From positions 341,001-405,000 of the forward strand of contig NZ_JBBOUK010000001.1 in NCBI RefSeq assembly GCF_038006045.1: DNA of 64,000 nucleotides, in the 5' to 3' direction. Numbering within the stretch: position 1 is the stretch's first letter; every line of letters begins with the position of its first letter. Source of the DNA: Exiguobacterium sp. FSL W8-0210. Its GTDB lineage: Bacteria; Bacillota; Bacilli; Exiguobacteriales; Exiguobacteriaceae. The translations under genes were made by a program, and so were the position numbers. Positions 33,523-41,844 of this stretch are shown piece after piece. A model generated the notes under the pieces. That model worked only from the letters and a program-made list of their open reading frames with translations. It did not search any database and was not told where the DNA came from.

Positions 33523-35319
33523 ATGAATAACATTTGGAACGGAACGTCGTTGAACCTGAACGGCATTCTCGGATCACTCGGCAACTTGCTTGGAGCGATC
33601 ATCGTCTTTTTAATTGGATGGCTCATTGCTAAGCTGATTGCGAATGGGATTCAAAAAGCGTTAGAGAAATCTGGGGTCGTCAACAAGTTATCGCCTCAAA
33701 AAGAAGGGGCGCCACCAAAGAAGAAAAAGTGGACACCTGAAAAAATTATCGGGACTGTCGTCTTTTGGATTCTCATGGTCTTCGTCCTGATCTTGGTCTT
33801 CAATATCCTTAATCTGAACATCATTGCGGGACCACTTGCGGATACGATGAGTACATTGCTCGCGGCAATACCGAATATCCTGAAAGCAGCCCTCATCCTC
33901 CTCTTAGCATATGTCATCGCGGTCGTTCTCCGCATGATCATCGTCAAAGCAGGTACGAAGCTGATGGCGAACGACAAAGTACGTTCGAACAAGATGCTTC
34001 AAGGTCAGACAGATCTTTCAGCTTATCCAAAAATCGCAGGGGAAATCGTCTTCTACCTCGTCTTGCTTCTGTTCCTACCAGGTGTACTTGGTGCGTTGAA
34101 CATTGAGAGTGTCTCACAACCGTTTAGCCAATTATTATCGTCATTCCTTGGATTCATTCCACGCTTGATTGCTGCGGCAGCCATCTTCTTCGTTGGCTTC
34201 CTCGTAGCGAAAATCGTCCGCGATATCGTGACGAATTTCCTTCATGCTGTTGGAACGGATAAATTTGCATCTCGCTTCAATCTTGGTTCAAATGATCAAA
34301 AAGATTCGAAATCACTGTCGTCGATTCTTGGAACAGTCGTCTTCATCTTGATTCTGATTCCAATCACGATTTCAGCACTTGATCAATTAAATATTAAAGG
34401 AATTACAGGACCAGCGATCAACATGTTGAACGATGTCCTAGGTATGATTCCGAATATCATTGTCGGTGTCGTTCTGATTCTTGTCGGTCTTTATGTCGGA
34501 CGTTTCATCAAGAAATTCGTTACGGATCTCCTGTCACGTCTTGGATTCAACAATCTAACACGTCACTTGAAAATCGGGACGTGGGATGCGAACCAAGCGT
34601 CTACATCACCAGCTTCCATCGTTGGTGCACTCGTTGAGATCGTCATCGTCGTTCTCTTCGTCGTCGAAGCCTTCAACTTGATTGGTCTTGATTTCATGGT
34701 CGACCTCGGTCGTGCCGTCCTTGCTTTCTTGCCAAGCGTCTTGACAGCGATCATCATTCTCGCGATTGGGATCATCGTCAGCAACCTTGTCAAACGTACG
34801 ATGGACAGCCTGTTCGGTAACTCTGAACTGAAAGTCCTCTCAATCGTTGCGAAGTATGCGATTCTTGCACTTGCTGTCTTCATGGCACTTGATCAATTGG
34901 GTGTTGCGGATACAATCGTCAACTCAGCCTTCATCTTGATCCTTGGAGCACTTGCGCTTGCTTTCGGTCTTGCCTTTGGTCTCGGTGGACGTGATAATGC
35001 ATCGCGTTACCTCGATCGTCTGCAAAAGAAAGCAGATAACACGGAAGTCGACACATCGAATCTTCCAAGTAAGTCTGCATCGACTTCTTCTTCACCAAGC
35101 TTGAAAGATGCAGCAAAAGGTGCTGCGTCACAAGCAGCGGATGATGTCACACCAGATCGTGCACCACGTTCAGCGCGTTCATCTTCAACAGATGAAACGA
35201 CACATGGTACACCAAAAGGTGCGTTGCCAGAAAATGATTTAGCACAACAAGATGATTATCCGATTGACCCAAATGATCATAAAGGTCCAAACCTCGATCA
35301 CCCTAATGATCGTCCGTAA
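33523..35319 (+). CDS. Mechanosensitive-channel-like protein with repeated TM-helix units
   Basis: 598 residues from the ATG at 33523 (AAGGAG 9 bases before); an earlier GTG is unlikely. Contains five or so repeats of the conserved channel TM-helix type, seen as phrases such as FLIGWLIAKLI, FFVGFLVAKIVRD, ILVGLYVGRFIKKFV and LAIGIIVSNLVK. The C-terminal 100 residues are Ser/Thr/Asp-rich and disordered. Related to CmpX-like MscS-family membrane proteins; ion conduction is unproven. Confidence 0.8.
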   Translation: MNNIWNGTSLNLNGILGSLGNLLGAIIVFLIGWLIAKLIANGIQKALEKSGVVNKLSPQKEGAPPKKKKWTPEKIIGTVVFWILMVFVLILVFNILNLNIIAGPLADTMSTLLAAIPNILKAALILLLAYVIAVVLRMIIVKAGTKLMANDKVRSNKMLQGQTDLSAYPKIAGEIVFYLVLLLFLPGVLGALNIESVSQPFSQLLSSFLGFIPRLIAAAAIFFVGFLVAKIVRDIVTNFLHAVGTDKFASRFNLGSNDQKDSKSLSSILGTVVFILILIPITISALDQLNIKGITGPAINMLNDVLGMIPNIIVGVVLILVGLYVGRFIKKFVTDLLSRLGFNNLTRHLKIGTWDANQASTSPASIVGALVEIVIVVLFVVEAFNLIGLDFMVDLGRAVLAFLPSVLTAIIILAIGIIVSNLVKRTMDSLFGNSELKVLSIVAKYAILALAVFMALDQLGVADTIVNSAFILILGALALAFGLAFGLGGRDNASRYLDRLQKKADNTEVDTSNLPSKSASTSSSPSLKDAAKGAASQAADDVTPDRAPRSARSSSTDETTHGTPKGALPENDLAQQDDYPIDPNDHKGPNLDHPNDRP

Positions 35320-35324
35320 TGAGA

Positions 35325-35362
35325 ATACGCCCTTTCCTCTAACTTTAGGGGAAAGGGTGTTT
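35325..35362 (+). terminator. Hairpin terminator
   Basis: Stem ACGCCCTTTCC / GGAAAGGGTGT then TTTT, right after the stop. Confidence 0.8.
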
Positions 35363-35388
35363 TCGCGTTGATGCATCAAAGCGTTGTC

Positions 35389-35430
35389 GTATTTTCACAA
35401 AAGTGGTTTGACTACTTTGTGAAAAAATAC
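35389..35430. repeat. Inverted repeat upstream of the APC permease gene
   Basis: GTATTTTCACAAAAGTGG and a near-inverse CTACTTTGTGAAAAAATAC enclose a short loop. May be a regulatory hairpin or operator of the permease. Confidence 0.45.
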
Positions 35431-35535
35431 AGAAAAAAAGACTTATCGAACCTGACATCGTTTGTTATGATTAGAAAGTCAATTACCTCAATGATTTGAA
35501 TATTCAGAAAAATAGAAAATTTCGGAGGATGAAAC

Positions 35536-36921
35536 ATGAGTTTGCTTCGCAAGAAAGATGCCAGTGTAATGATGGATATGAAACAACATTCCAAACTGGC
35601 ACGTCATTTATCAGGGTTTGACCTTATTTTACTTGGAATCGGTGCCATCATCGGAACCGGAATTTTTGTTCTAACAGGAACGGGTGCTCTTTACGCTGGA
35701 CCAGCTTTACCGATCTCATTCATTATTTCTGCAGTCGTCTGTGCACTCGCAGCCCTTTGTTATGCTGAATTCTCGTCGATGATTCCTGTTTCAGGTAGTG
35801 TATATACGTATACATACGCAACGATCGGGGAACTTGTCGCCTGGATCATCGGGTGGTGTTTGATCTTAGAATATGGACTCGCTTCAAGTGCCGTTGCAAC
35901 TGGCTGGTCAGGATATTTCCAGTCGCTCTTAGCAGGTTTCGGCGTCCATTTACCGACGGCTTTAACAGCTGCGCCAGGAGCTGTACCGGGAAGCGAGACA
36001 TTCTTTAACTTACCGGCATTCTTGATTTTAATGGTCATCACGCTCTTGCTTTCGCTTGGCATTAAAGAAACAAAACGCGTCAACAATGTCATGGTACTCG
36101 TCAAAGTTGCCGTCGTTGTTCTTTTCATCGTCGTCGGGATTTGGTATGTCGAACCAGGCAACTATAAACCATTTGCTCCGTTTGGTATGAGTGGGATCTT
36201 ACAAGCTTCGGCGATTGCCTTCTTTGCGTACCTTGGGTTCGATGCGGTTACATCAGCGGCAGAAGAAGTCAAAAACCCAGGACGTAACTTACCAATCGGA
36301 ATCTTGGGATCGCTTGCGATCGTTACCGTTCTATACGTCGTCGTTTCGGCTATCATGGTCGGAATCGTTCCATTCAAACAGTTCGAGGGTGTCGATAGTC
36401 CCGTATCGCTTGCGTTAAAAGTCGCAGGTCAAGACTGGGTTGCTGGATTTGTTGACTTGGGTGCCATCGTTGGTATGACGACGGTCATCCTTGTTATGAC
36501 ATTTGGTCTTATTCGTCTCTTGTTCGCGATGAGCCGTGACGGACTTTTACCGAAAGTCTTCTCGGATGTTAATGAAAAATCACACACACCGGTCAAAGCG
36601 ACATGGATTCTCGGAACAATCGCTGGTTTGATTGCTGGATTCGTGCCACTCGGTACACTTGCTGAATTGATCAACATCGGAACACTGGCAGCATTCGCGC
36701 TCATCTCAATCGCAGTCATCATTCTGCGCCGGACGCGTCCTGATTTGAAGCGTGCCTTTAAAGTTCCGTTCGTACCAGTCTTACCGATTCTATCAGTCCT
36801 CGCTTGTATCATGTTGATGGTCAACTTACAGAAATTCACATGGATTGCCTTCTTCGTTTGGACAGCAATCGGACTGCTTGTTTACTTTGGTTACGGACGT
36901 AGCCGTTCTAAAATTCAATAA
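35536..36921 (+). CDS. APC family amino acid permease (YfnA-like)
   Basis: 461 residues, twelve membrane segments. The first helix has the family motif GIGAIIGTGIFVLTG; further FFAYLGFDAVTSAAEEVKNP in the helix 6 region. GGAGG precedes the ATG. Belongs to the cationic amino acid transporter branch, as B. subtilis YfnA does; the amino acid is not determinable. Lone gene between terminators. Confidence 0.9.
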   Translation: MSLLRKKDASVMMDMKQHSKLARHLSGFDLILLGIGAIIGTGIFVLTGTGALYAGPALPISFIISAVVCALAALCYAEFSSMIPVSGSVYTYTYATIGELVAWIIGWCLILEYGLASSAVATGWSGYFQSLLAGFGVHLPTALTAAPGAVPGSETFFNLPAFLILMVITLLLSLGIKETKRVNNVMVLVKVAVVVLFIVVGIWYVEPGNYKPFAPFGMSGILQASAIAFFAYLGFDAVTSAAEEVKNPGRNLPIGILGSLAIVTVLYVVVSAIMVGIVPFKQFEGVDSPVSLALKVAGQDWVAGFVDLGAIVGMTTVILVMTFGLIRLLFAMSRDGLLPKVFSDVNEKSHTPVKATWILGTIAGLIAGFVPLGTLAELINIGTLAAFALISIAVIILRRTRPDLKRAFKVPFVPVLPILSVLACIMLMVNLQKFTWIAFFVWTAIGLLVYFGYGRSRSKIQ

Positions 36922-36925
36922 GTAG

Positions 36926-36952
36926 GGCACCCTTGGCGACAAGGGTGTTTTT
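36926..36952 (+). terminator. Terminator
   Basis: Stem CACCCTT / AAGGGTG with loop GGCGAC, then TTTTT. Confidence 0.8.
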
Positions 36953-37011
36953 GTGTGCAGGAAATGAGGCGAACGAAAGCGAAACAGCTCAGTGGAAAAG
37001 GAGGTTTTTCG

Positions 37012-37791
37012 ATGATTCATATTCAACGCGTGCCTGACGTAAAAACAGCATATCAAACGATGCAGGATGGATTTCAAGATTATCTGATTCCGCTGCACTT
37101 ATCAGAAGCAGAGTTTCAGAAGCGAATTCTCGAGCGAGACGGAAACCAGTTGGAACATTCGTTTATTGCCTACCATGGAGAAAAACCGGTTGGTCTTTGG
37201 CTGAACGGTTGGAAGGAAATCGATGGTCAACGCATCATGCGGTGTGGAGGGCTGGGAATTTCACCGCAGTATCGACGACTTGGCATTGCAAAAGCCTTGT
37301 ATCAAGCGCAACTGAGCCACGCTAAGGAAATCGGAATGGATGAACTGATGCTTGAAGTCATTCAAGGGAACGATCCGGCGATTCGATTGTATCAATCGCT
37401 TCACTACAAGATTGTTGGAGAAATTGGATATTTTCATTTAACCGATGAACATCAAAAATCCGCTTTGCCAGCGATCGAAGAAACAGAGTTCTTAAAACAG
37501 TATCATGGACAAGGAGAATACATCTGGCAACAAGATCCTCATGTCATGCAATATTTGCAGGCGAATTATTATCAACTCGAGGAAAGTGTCGTCGCTGTAG
37601 CGGAGGCTGCTTTATTGTCGATCGTCGGTCCAACAGAACATAAAGCAAAGCATGCGACAGAAGTCGTCCGCCATTTACCGGGAACGACCTATCATTATCA
37701 ATCGACAGATGTACAAGTGTGGGAAGCATTACGTTCTGAAGGATGGATACAACGGGATTTGCAGCAATACATCATGCGTCAGTCACTATAA
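37012..37791 (+). CDS. GNAT family N-acetyltransferase
   Basis: 259 residues from the ATG at 37012 (AAGGAGG before). The acetyl-CoA-binding segment is GLGISPQYRRLGIAKALYQAQL (shown in part: QYRRLGIAKAL, Q/RxxGxG/A), followed by LEVIQGNDPAIRLYQSLHYK. The C-terminal extra domain (about 150-259) resembles a degenerate second GNAT fold. Substrate unknown. Confidence 0.85.
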   Translation: MIHIQRVPDVKTAYQTMQDGFQDYLIPLHLSEAEFQKRILERDGNQLEHSFIAYHGEKPVGLWLNGWKEIDGQRIMRCGGLGISPQYRRLGIAKALYQAQLSHAKEIGMDELMLEVIQGNDPAIRLYQSLHYKIVGEIGYFHLTDEHQKSALPAIEETEFLKQYHGQGEYIWQQDPHVMQYLQANYYQLEESVVAVAEAALLSIVGPTEHKAKHATEVVRHLPGTTYHYQSTDVQVWEALRSEGWIQRDLQQYIMRQSL

Positions 37792-37793
37792 TA

Positions 37794-37826
37794 AAAACGC
37801 CGCTATACTTCAGCGGCGTTTTTTGT
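37794..37826. terminator. Bidirectional terminator overlapping the nudix stop
   Basis: Stem AACGCCGCT / AGCGGCGTT. The last codons of the minus-strand nudix gene (Lys-Lys-Arg-Arg-stop) lie in the hairpin arm. Confidence 0.85.
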
Positions 37827-38256
37827 AGTCTTCAATCATTCGAGCGTGAGAACCGACCAAGTGATCGGGTAAGTCGTCTAGCGAAACGAACTGAAGTTTG
37901 ATGCTTTCGTCACTTTGCTTTAACGTTCCGATCGGATGTTCACCGATATAGGCGAGAGTGACGCTTTGAAAGACGTCTCCGTTCGCTAAGGTCGTCACGT
38001 ATTGCGGACCGGAGTAGACATCGAGTAACGTCAATCGTTCGACTTCCAGTCCAGTCTCTTCGAGGAGTTCCCGACAAGCGGTCTCTTCCGGTGATTCCGC
38101 CCATTCCATTAATCCACCTGGCAAACCGAAGCGAGCTTGTGCTTCGTTCCGTTGTTCCAGCAGAATGTGTTCATGTTGCACGACGAGGACAACGGAACCG
38201 ACGAGAATGACCGGATCGTGACCGATTTTTCGACGTAACTGTTCGACATAATTCAT
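37810..38256 (-). CDS. NUDIX hydrolase
   Basis: 148 residues from the ATG at 38254-38256 after AAGGAG. The complete nudix box is GLPGGLMEWAESPEETACRE continued by LLEETGLEVE. It hydrolyses a nucleoside-diphosphate-linked compound, unidentified. Start overlaps the stop of the nitric oxide synthase gene by ATGA, so the two are co-translated. A metabolic link is possible but speculative. Confidence 0.92.
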   Translation of the reverse strand: MNYVEQLRRKIGHDPVILVGSVVLVVQHEHILLEQRNEAQARFGLPGGLMEWAESPEETACRELLEETGLEVERLTLLDVYSGPQYVTTLANGDVFQSVTLAYIGEHPIGTLKQSDESIKLQFVSLDDLPDHLVGSHARMIEDYKKRR

Positions 38257-39347
38257 TTCAATACTCCTTGGTGAAACGGACAACCCGTCACAGGCGCTGT
38301 CTGTGTTGGTTTTGGAAAGAAGTTCGGTCGTTTGATTTCTGGGTCGTAATCTTTATGGAACATATGCGTCGTTGCACCACTCATCGGTGGTACGAGCCAG
38401 GACCATTCTCCGGTGACATCACGACCGCATGCCGCTTCATTTTTTTCGAAACGAGCGAACTGTTTCGCAGCGGTATGGTGATCGACGATCGTAACACCAG
38501 CGCGTTCAAAAGATTCGAGTACGGCGACGTTCAGTTCGACGAGCGCTCGGTCTTTCCAGAGTGAACGTTCACGCGATGTGTTCAGACCGAGTTGCGTCGC
38601 GACGAGCGGCAACAGATCGTAACGATCCGTATCGGCGAGGTTACGAGCGCCGATTTCTGTTCCCATATACCAACCGTTGAACGGGGCACACGGATAAACA
38701 ATACCGCCAATCTCAAGCTGCATATCAGCAATCATCGGTACGGCATACCAGCGGACTTCGCGACCATCAAACAGGTCATAGTCAGGATGTGTGATGCTGA
38801 CTTCGAGCACGAGCTCGTCTGGAATCGGATGCAGACTACGTTGTCCATCGAGTTCAATCAAGAGAGGCAGGATGTCAAACGGTGTTTTTGCCCCTGTCCA
38901 GCCAAGTGCTTCACATTGTCGTGTCAGTTGGACAGAAGCCGGATCGCCGATGATTCCTGTTGCAGTCTCATAACCAGCGTAGCGAATCAGTTGGTGATTA
39001 TGCAGCCGCACACGTGTCGGATGAAAAATCGTGATCGTCGAGCGAATTCGTCCTTCATTCGTCGCGAACCGGATATGCTCAAATAACGCGTCGCGGACCG
39101 CTTCGACGGTCAACGCATCTCGCGCGTCAAAGACATGAAGTTGCTCCCAAAAGAGGCGTCCCACACATCGGTTACTGTTGCGCCAAGCGAGCTTAGCACC
39201 GAATGCGAGCTCGGAAGCCGTCTGTTCATATGTTCCTGTCGTTTGAATCGAACGGATGACTTCTTGCTGACGTCCGGACATTTCGGGGTATTGCTCTATA
39301 TAAGAAGTAAAGAAGCGTTCTGCTTCGGATTGAATGAATGGGTCCAC
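38253..39347 (-). CDS. nos: Bacterial nitric oxide synthase oxygenase
   Basis: 364 residues if started at GTG (39345-39347) after AGAAAGGA; this equals the usual length of Bacillus NOS. Seen: heme-thiolate region WRNSNRCVGRLFWEQL (proximal Cys), substrate-binding GWYMGTEIGARNL (Glu binds the arginine guanidinium), and WSWLVPPMSGATTHMFHKDY near the pterin site. It lacks a reductase domain, as in all Bacillus-type enzymes. Converts arginine to citrulline and NO, aiding oxidative-stress and antibiotic tolerance. Confidence 0.95.
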   Translation of the reverse strand: MDPFIQSEAERFFTSYIEQYPEMSGRQQEVIRSIQTTGTYEQTASELAFGAKLAWRNSNRCVGRLFWEQLHVFDARDALTVEAVRDALFEHIRFATNEGRIRSTITIFHPTRVRLHNHQLIRYAGYETATGIIGDPASVQLTRQCEALGWTGAKTPFDILPLLIELDGQRSLHPIPDELVLEVSITHPDYDLFDGREVRWYAVPMIADMQLEIGGIVYPCAPFNGWYMGTEIGARNLADTDRYDLLPLVATQLGLNTSRERSLWKDRALVELNVAVLESFERAGVTIVDHHTAAKQFARFEKNEAACGRDVTGEWSWLVPPMSGATTHMFHKDYDPEIKRPNFFPKPTQTAPVTGCPFHQGVLK

Positions 39348-39534
39348 GAATCGAAATCCTTTCTGAAAAACAAGCACGATACAATCTCTGTTCCTAGTGT
39401 ACCCCGCGAAGAAACGAAGCGCCAAACTTGAATGATGTATAAGGCTGTTATAAGTTCAAAAGACTCCCAAAAGTTTAAAGAAGTTATGAAATGGGGGATA
39501 GTGTAGAGAATGAGTTGAAAGTGAGGAAATTTGT

Positions 39535-40392
39535 ATGTCTTTAATCAAACCTGTATTTGCCCGTTTTTTTGGTGAAGCCTTTTTTGATAAATCAGCTCAG
39601 CTCGCCTATTATCTGATGTTGTCCTTATTCCCATTCTTATTATTTGTGGTTGGGATCGTCTCGTTCTTACCGTTTACGTCGGAAAACGTGCTGGATTTGA
39701 TTCGACCATTTGCTCCAGCAGAAACGTACGACTTGATTCAGCGGAACGTCGTCGGAATCTTTGATCAAGGCGGCTTTAAGCTTGCCTCGATCAGTTTCAT
39801 CGCCGCTTTTTGGCTTGCTTCGATGTCGGTCCAGTCACTTGTCCGCTCGCTAAATGATGCGCTCGAAGTGACACGGAAAGCACCGTTTTGGCGCGGACTG
39901 TTACAAGACTTCGCCTTTACAATCGGGATGATGATCATCTTACCGATTTCGTTGATTGTTCCGATTTCAGAGAAACTAACACGACGTTTCATCAACCACT
40001 TTGCGATTGTCGCTGATTTCGTGACGAACTACTCTTGGATTTGGTTCTTATTCCGCTGGGGAATCGGGACATTGTTCTTACTTGTCTTTTTCATCTTATT
40101 GTATCGGATCCTACCGAGTGTCCATTTGACGGTTCGTCAGGTACTTCCCGGGGCGATCTTCGCAACGATTGCTTGGCAAGTCGTTTCGGAATTCTTCTCT
40201 TACTACGCTGAGTTTGGGAGTTACGACCGTCTTTACGGTCAGCTTGCCGGAATCATCGTCTTGATGACATGGTTCTATTTATCGGCTGTTGTTTTGATGT
40301 TAGGGGGACTGATGAATGCGGAACGCATGCGTCAGAAAAAAGAAGCAAAAATCATGAAGCCGCAAAAAATCAAAGAAGAGAGCGTACGTTAA
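39535..40392 (+). CDS. YihY/BrkB family inner-membrane protein
   Basis: 285 residues, six membrane segments. Family motifs: FFDKSAQLAYYLMLSLFPFLLF, AFWLASMSVQSLVRSLNDAL and YGQLAGIIVLMTWFYLSAVVLMLGG. The start is after GTGAGGAA. Function in the family is unsettled (it was once misnamed ribonuclease BN). Confidence 0.9.
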   Translation: MSLIKPVFARFFGEAFFDKSAQLAYYLMLSLFPFLLFVVGIVSFLPFTSENVLDLIRPFAPAETYDLIQRNVVGIFDQGGFKLASISFIAAFWLASMSVQSLVRSLNDALEVTRKAPFWRGLLQDFAFTIGMMIILPISLIVPISEKLTRRFINHFAIVADFVTNYSWIWFLFRWGIGTLFLLVFFILLYRILPSVHLTVRQVLPGAIFATIAWQVVSEFFSYYAEFGSYDRLYGQLAGIIVLMTWFYLSAVVLMLGGLMNAERMRQKKEAKIMKPQKIKEESVR

Positions 40393-40410
40393 CGATTGAG
40401 CACGAATAAA

Positions 40411-40442
40411 AGCAGCTGACGGTGTGTCAGCTGTTTTTTATT
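40411..40442 (+). terminator. Terminator
   Basis: Stem CAGCTGAC / GTCAGCTG with loop GGTGT, then TTTTTT. Confidence 0.8.
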
Positions 40443-40559
40443 AAAAACATATATCTTAGTATGATCATAGGAAGAGATAAATGAATGTGCTTCATTTAAG
40501 CACATGCTACGACAAGCCAGCAACAGCGCGGTACAGTTAGATAAAAGAACATCCAATCG

Positions 40560-40573
40560 ACGTCACGTGACGT
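40560..40573. promoter_or_regulatory. 14-bp palindrome in the msrAB leader
   Basis: ACGTCACGTGACGT, perfect palindrome about 25 bases before the start of msrAB; possible operator. Confidence 0.4.
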
Positions 40574-40599
40574 AAGCCAAATAAAGGAGGCGAAGGGAG

Positions 40600-41700
40600 A
40601 TGAAGAAACGAATGTGGACAGTTTTATCCGTCATTGGTCTCATCGTCGTCATGGTCGGGGGATACTTCGTGTTCCAGCAACAGCAGGCAAAATCAAGTGG
40701 TAGTAAGGAATTGAGTTATCAACCGGAAGAGACGGCAATCTTAGCTGGAGGATGCTTCTGGTGTATGGAGCCACCGTTTGAGGAGTTAAAAGGAGTTAAA
40801 TCGGTCATTTCCGGTTACACGGGTGGTGATGTCGAAAATCCGACATACAATCAAGTATCGGCGGAGACGACAGGGCATCGGGAAGCGGTGTTAATCACGT
40901 TTGACCCAAACGTCATCTCATATAAACAATTACTCGATGTCTACTGGCGTCAGATTGACCCGACAGATGCAAACGGTCAGTTCGTCGACCGAGGGGAATC
41001 GTACACGACAGCGATTTTCTACACGAATGAAACACAAAAAGAAATTGCAACGCAATCGAAACAGGATTTAGAGAAACAACAGGTTTTTGATAATAAAATT
41101 GTCACACCATTGATTGCAGCAGGTCCTTTTTACGAAGCGGAGGCATACCATCAGGATTATTATTTAACGAATGAGAAAAAATATAAGTTTTATCGGGCAG
41201 CTTCTGGACGCGATGACTTTATCAATCGCTACTGGAACGATCAACCAAAACTTAACCTTCCAACGTATCCAAAATTATCAGACGCAGAAATTAAAAAGAA
41301 ACTAACCGCAATCCAGTACGAGGTGACACAAGAAGATGGGACAGAGCCGGCATTTGATAATCCGTATCAGGACTTAAAGGCAGACGGGATCTACGTCGAT
41401 CTCATTTCTGGTGAACCACTGTTTTCATCAAACGATAAATATGACTCGAAGACAGGATGGCCAAGTTTTACGAAACCACTTGAGCCGGGGAATATCATTG
41501 AGAAAAGTGACTTCTCGATCGGGATGAAACGGATGGAAGTTCGGAGCCGACATGGGAATGCACATCTCGGACACGTCTTCTCGGATGGTCCGAAACCGAC
41601 CGGACTTCGGTATTGTATGAACTCGGCTGCTTTACGTTTCATTCCGAAAGAGGAATTGAAACAAGAAGGATACAGCGAATATGTAGCAGATTTTAAATAA
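40600..41700 (+). CDS. msrAB: Membrane-anchored methionine sulfoxide reductase MsrA-MsrB fusion
   Basis: 366 residues. One N-terminal membrane segment (6-27) anchors the enzyme facing outward. MsrA is at about 45-205, with the catalytic [12 protein letters not shown]. MsrB is at about 225-360, with [11 protein letters not shown] and the catalytic [11 protein letters not shown]. The two CxxC zinc motifs of many MsrB proteins are absent ([12 protein letters not shown]). Repairs both S and R methionine sulfoxide on exported proteins. AAAGGAGG precedes the ATG. Confidence 0.93.
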   Translation: MKKRMWTVLSVIGLIVVMVGGYFVFQQQQAKSSGSKELSYQPEETAILAGGCFWCMEPPFEELKGVKSVISGYTGGDVENPTYNQVSAETTGHREAVLITFDPNVISYKQLLDVYWRQIDPTDANGQFVDRGESYTTAIFYTNETQKEIATQSKQDLEKQQVFDNKIVTPLIAAGPFYEAEAYHQDYYLTNEKKYKFYRAASGRDDFINRYWNDQPKLNLPTYPKLSDAEIKKKLTAIQYEVTQEDGTEPAFDNPYQDLKADGIYVDLISGEPLFSSNDKYDSKTGWPSFTKPLEPGNIIEKSDFSIGMKRMEVRSRHGNAHLGHVFSDGPKPTGLRYCMNSAALRFIPKEELKQEGYSEYVADFK

Positions 41701-41705
41701 TCATT

Positions 41706-41744
41706 AAAAGGCATTCAATGCGTGTGAGCATTGAGTGCCTTTCC
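41706..41744 (+). terminator. Terminator
   Basis: Stem AAAGGCATTCAATGC / GCATTGAGTGCCTTT with loop GTGTGA. Confidence 0.85.
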
Positions 41745-41844
41745 TTTCAAAATTGTAAGATACATCCATAAAATAAATATCCATTTTATCCATATCCTGT
41801 TTATAATCAAGATAAAGTACGTCCATTTTGAAGGAGGAACATCT

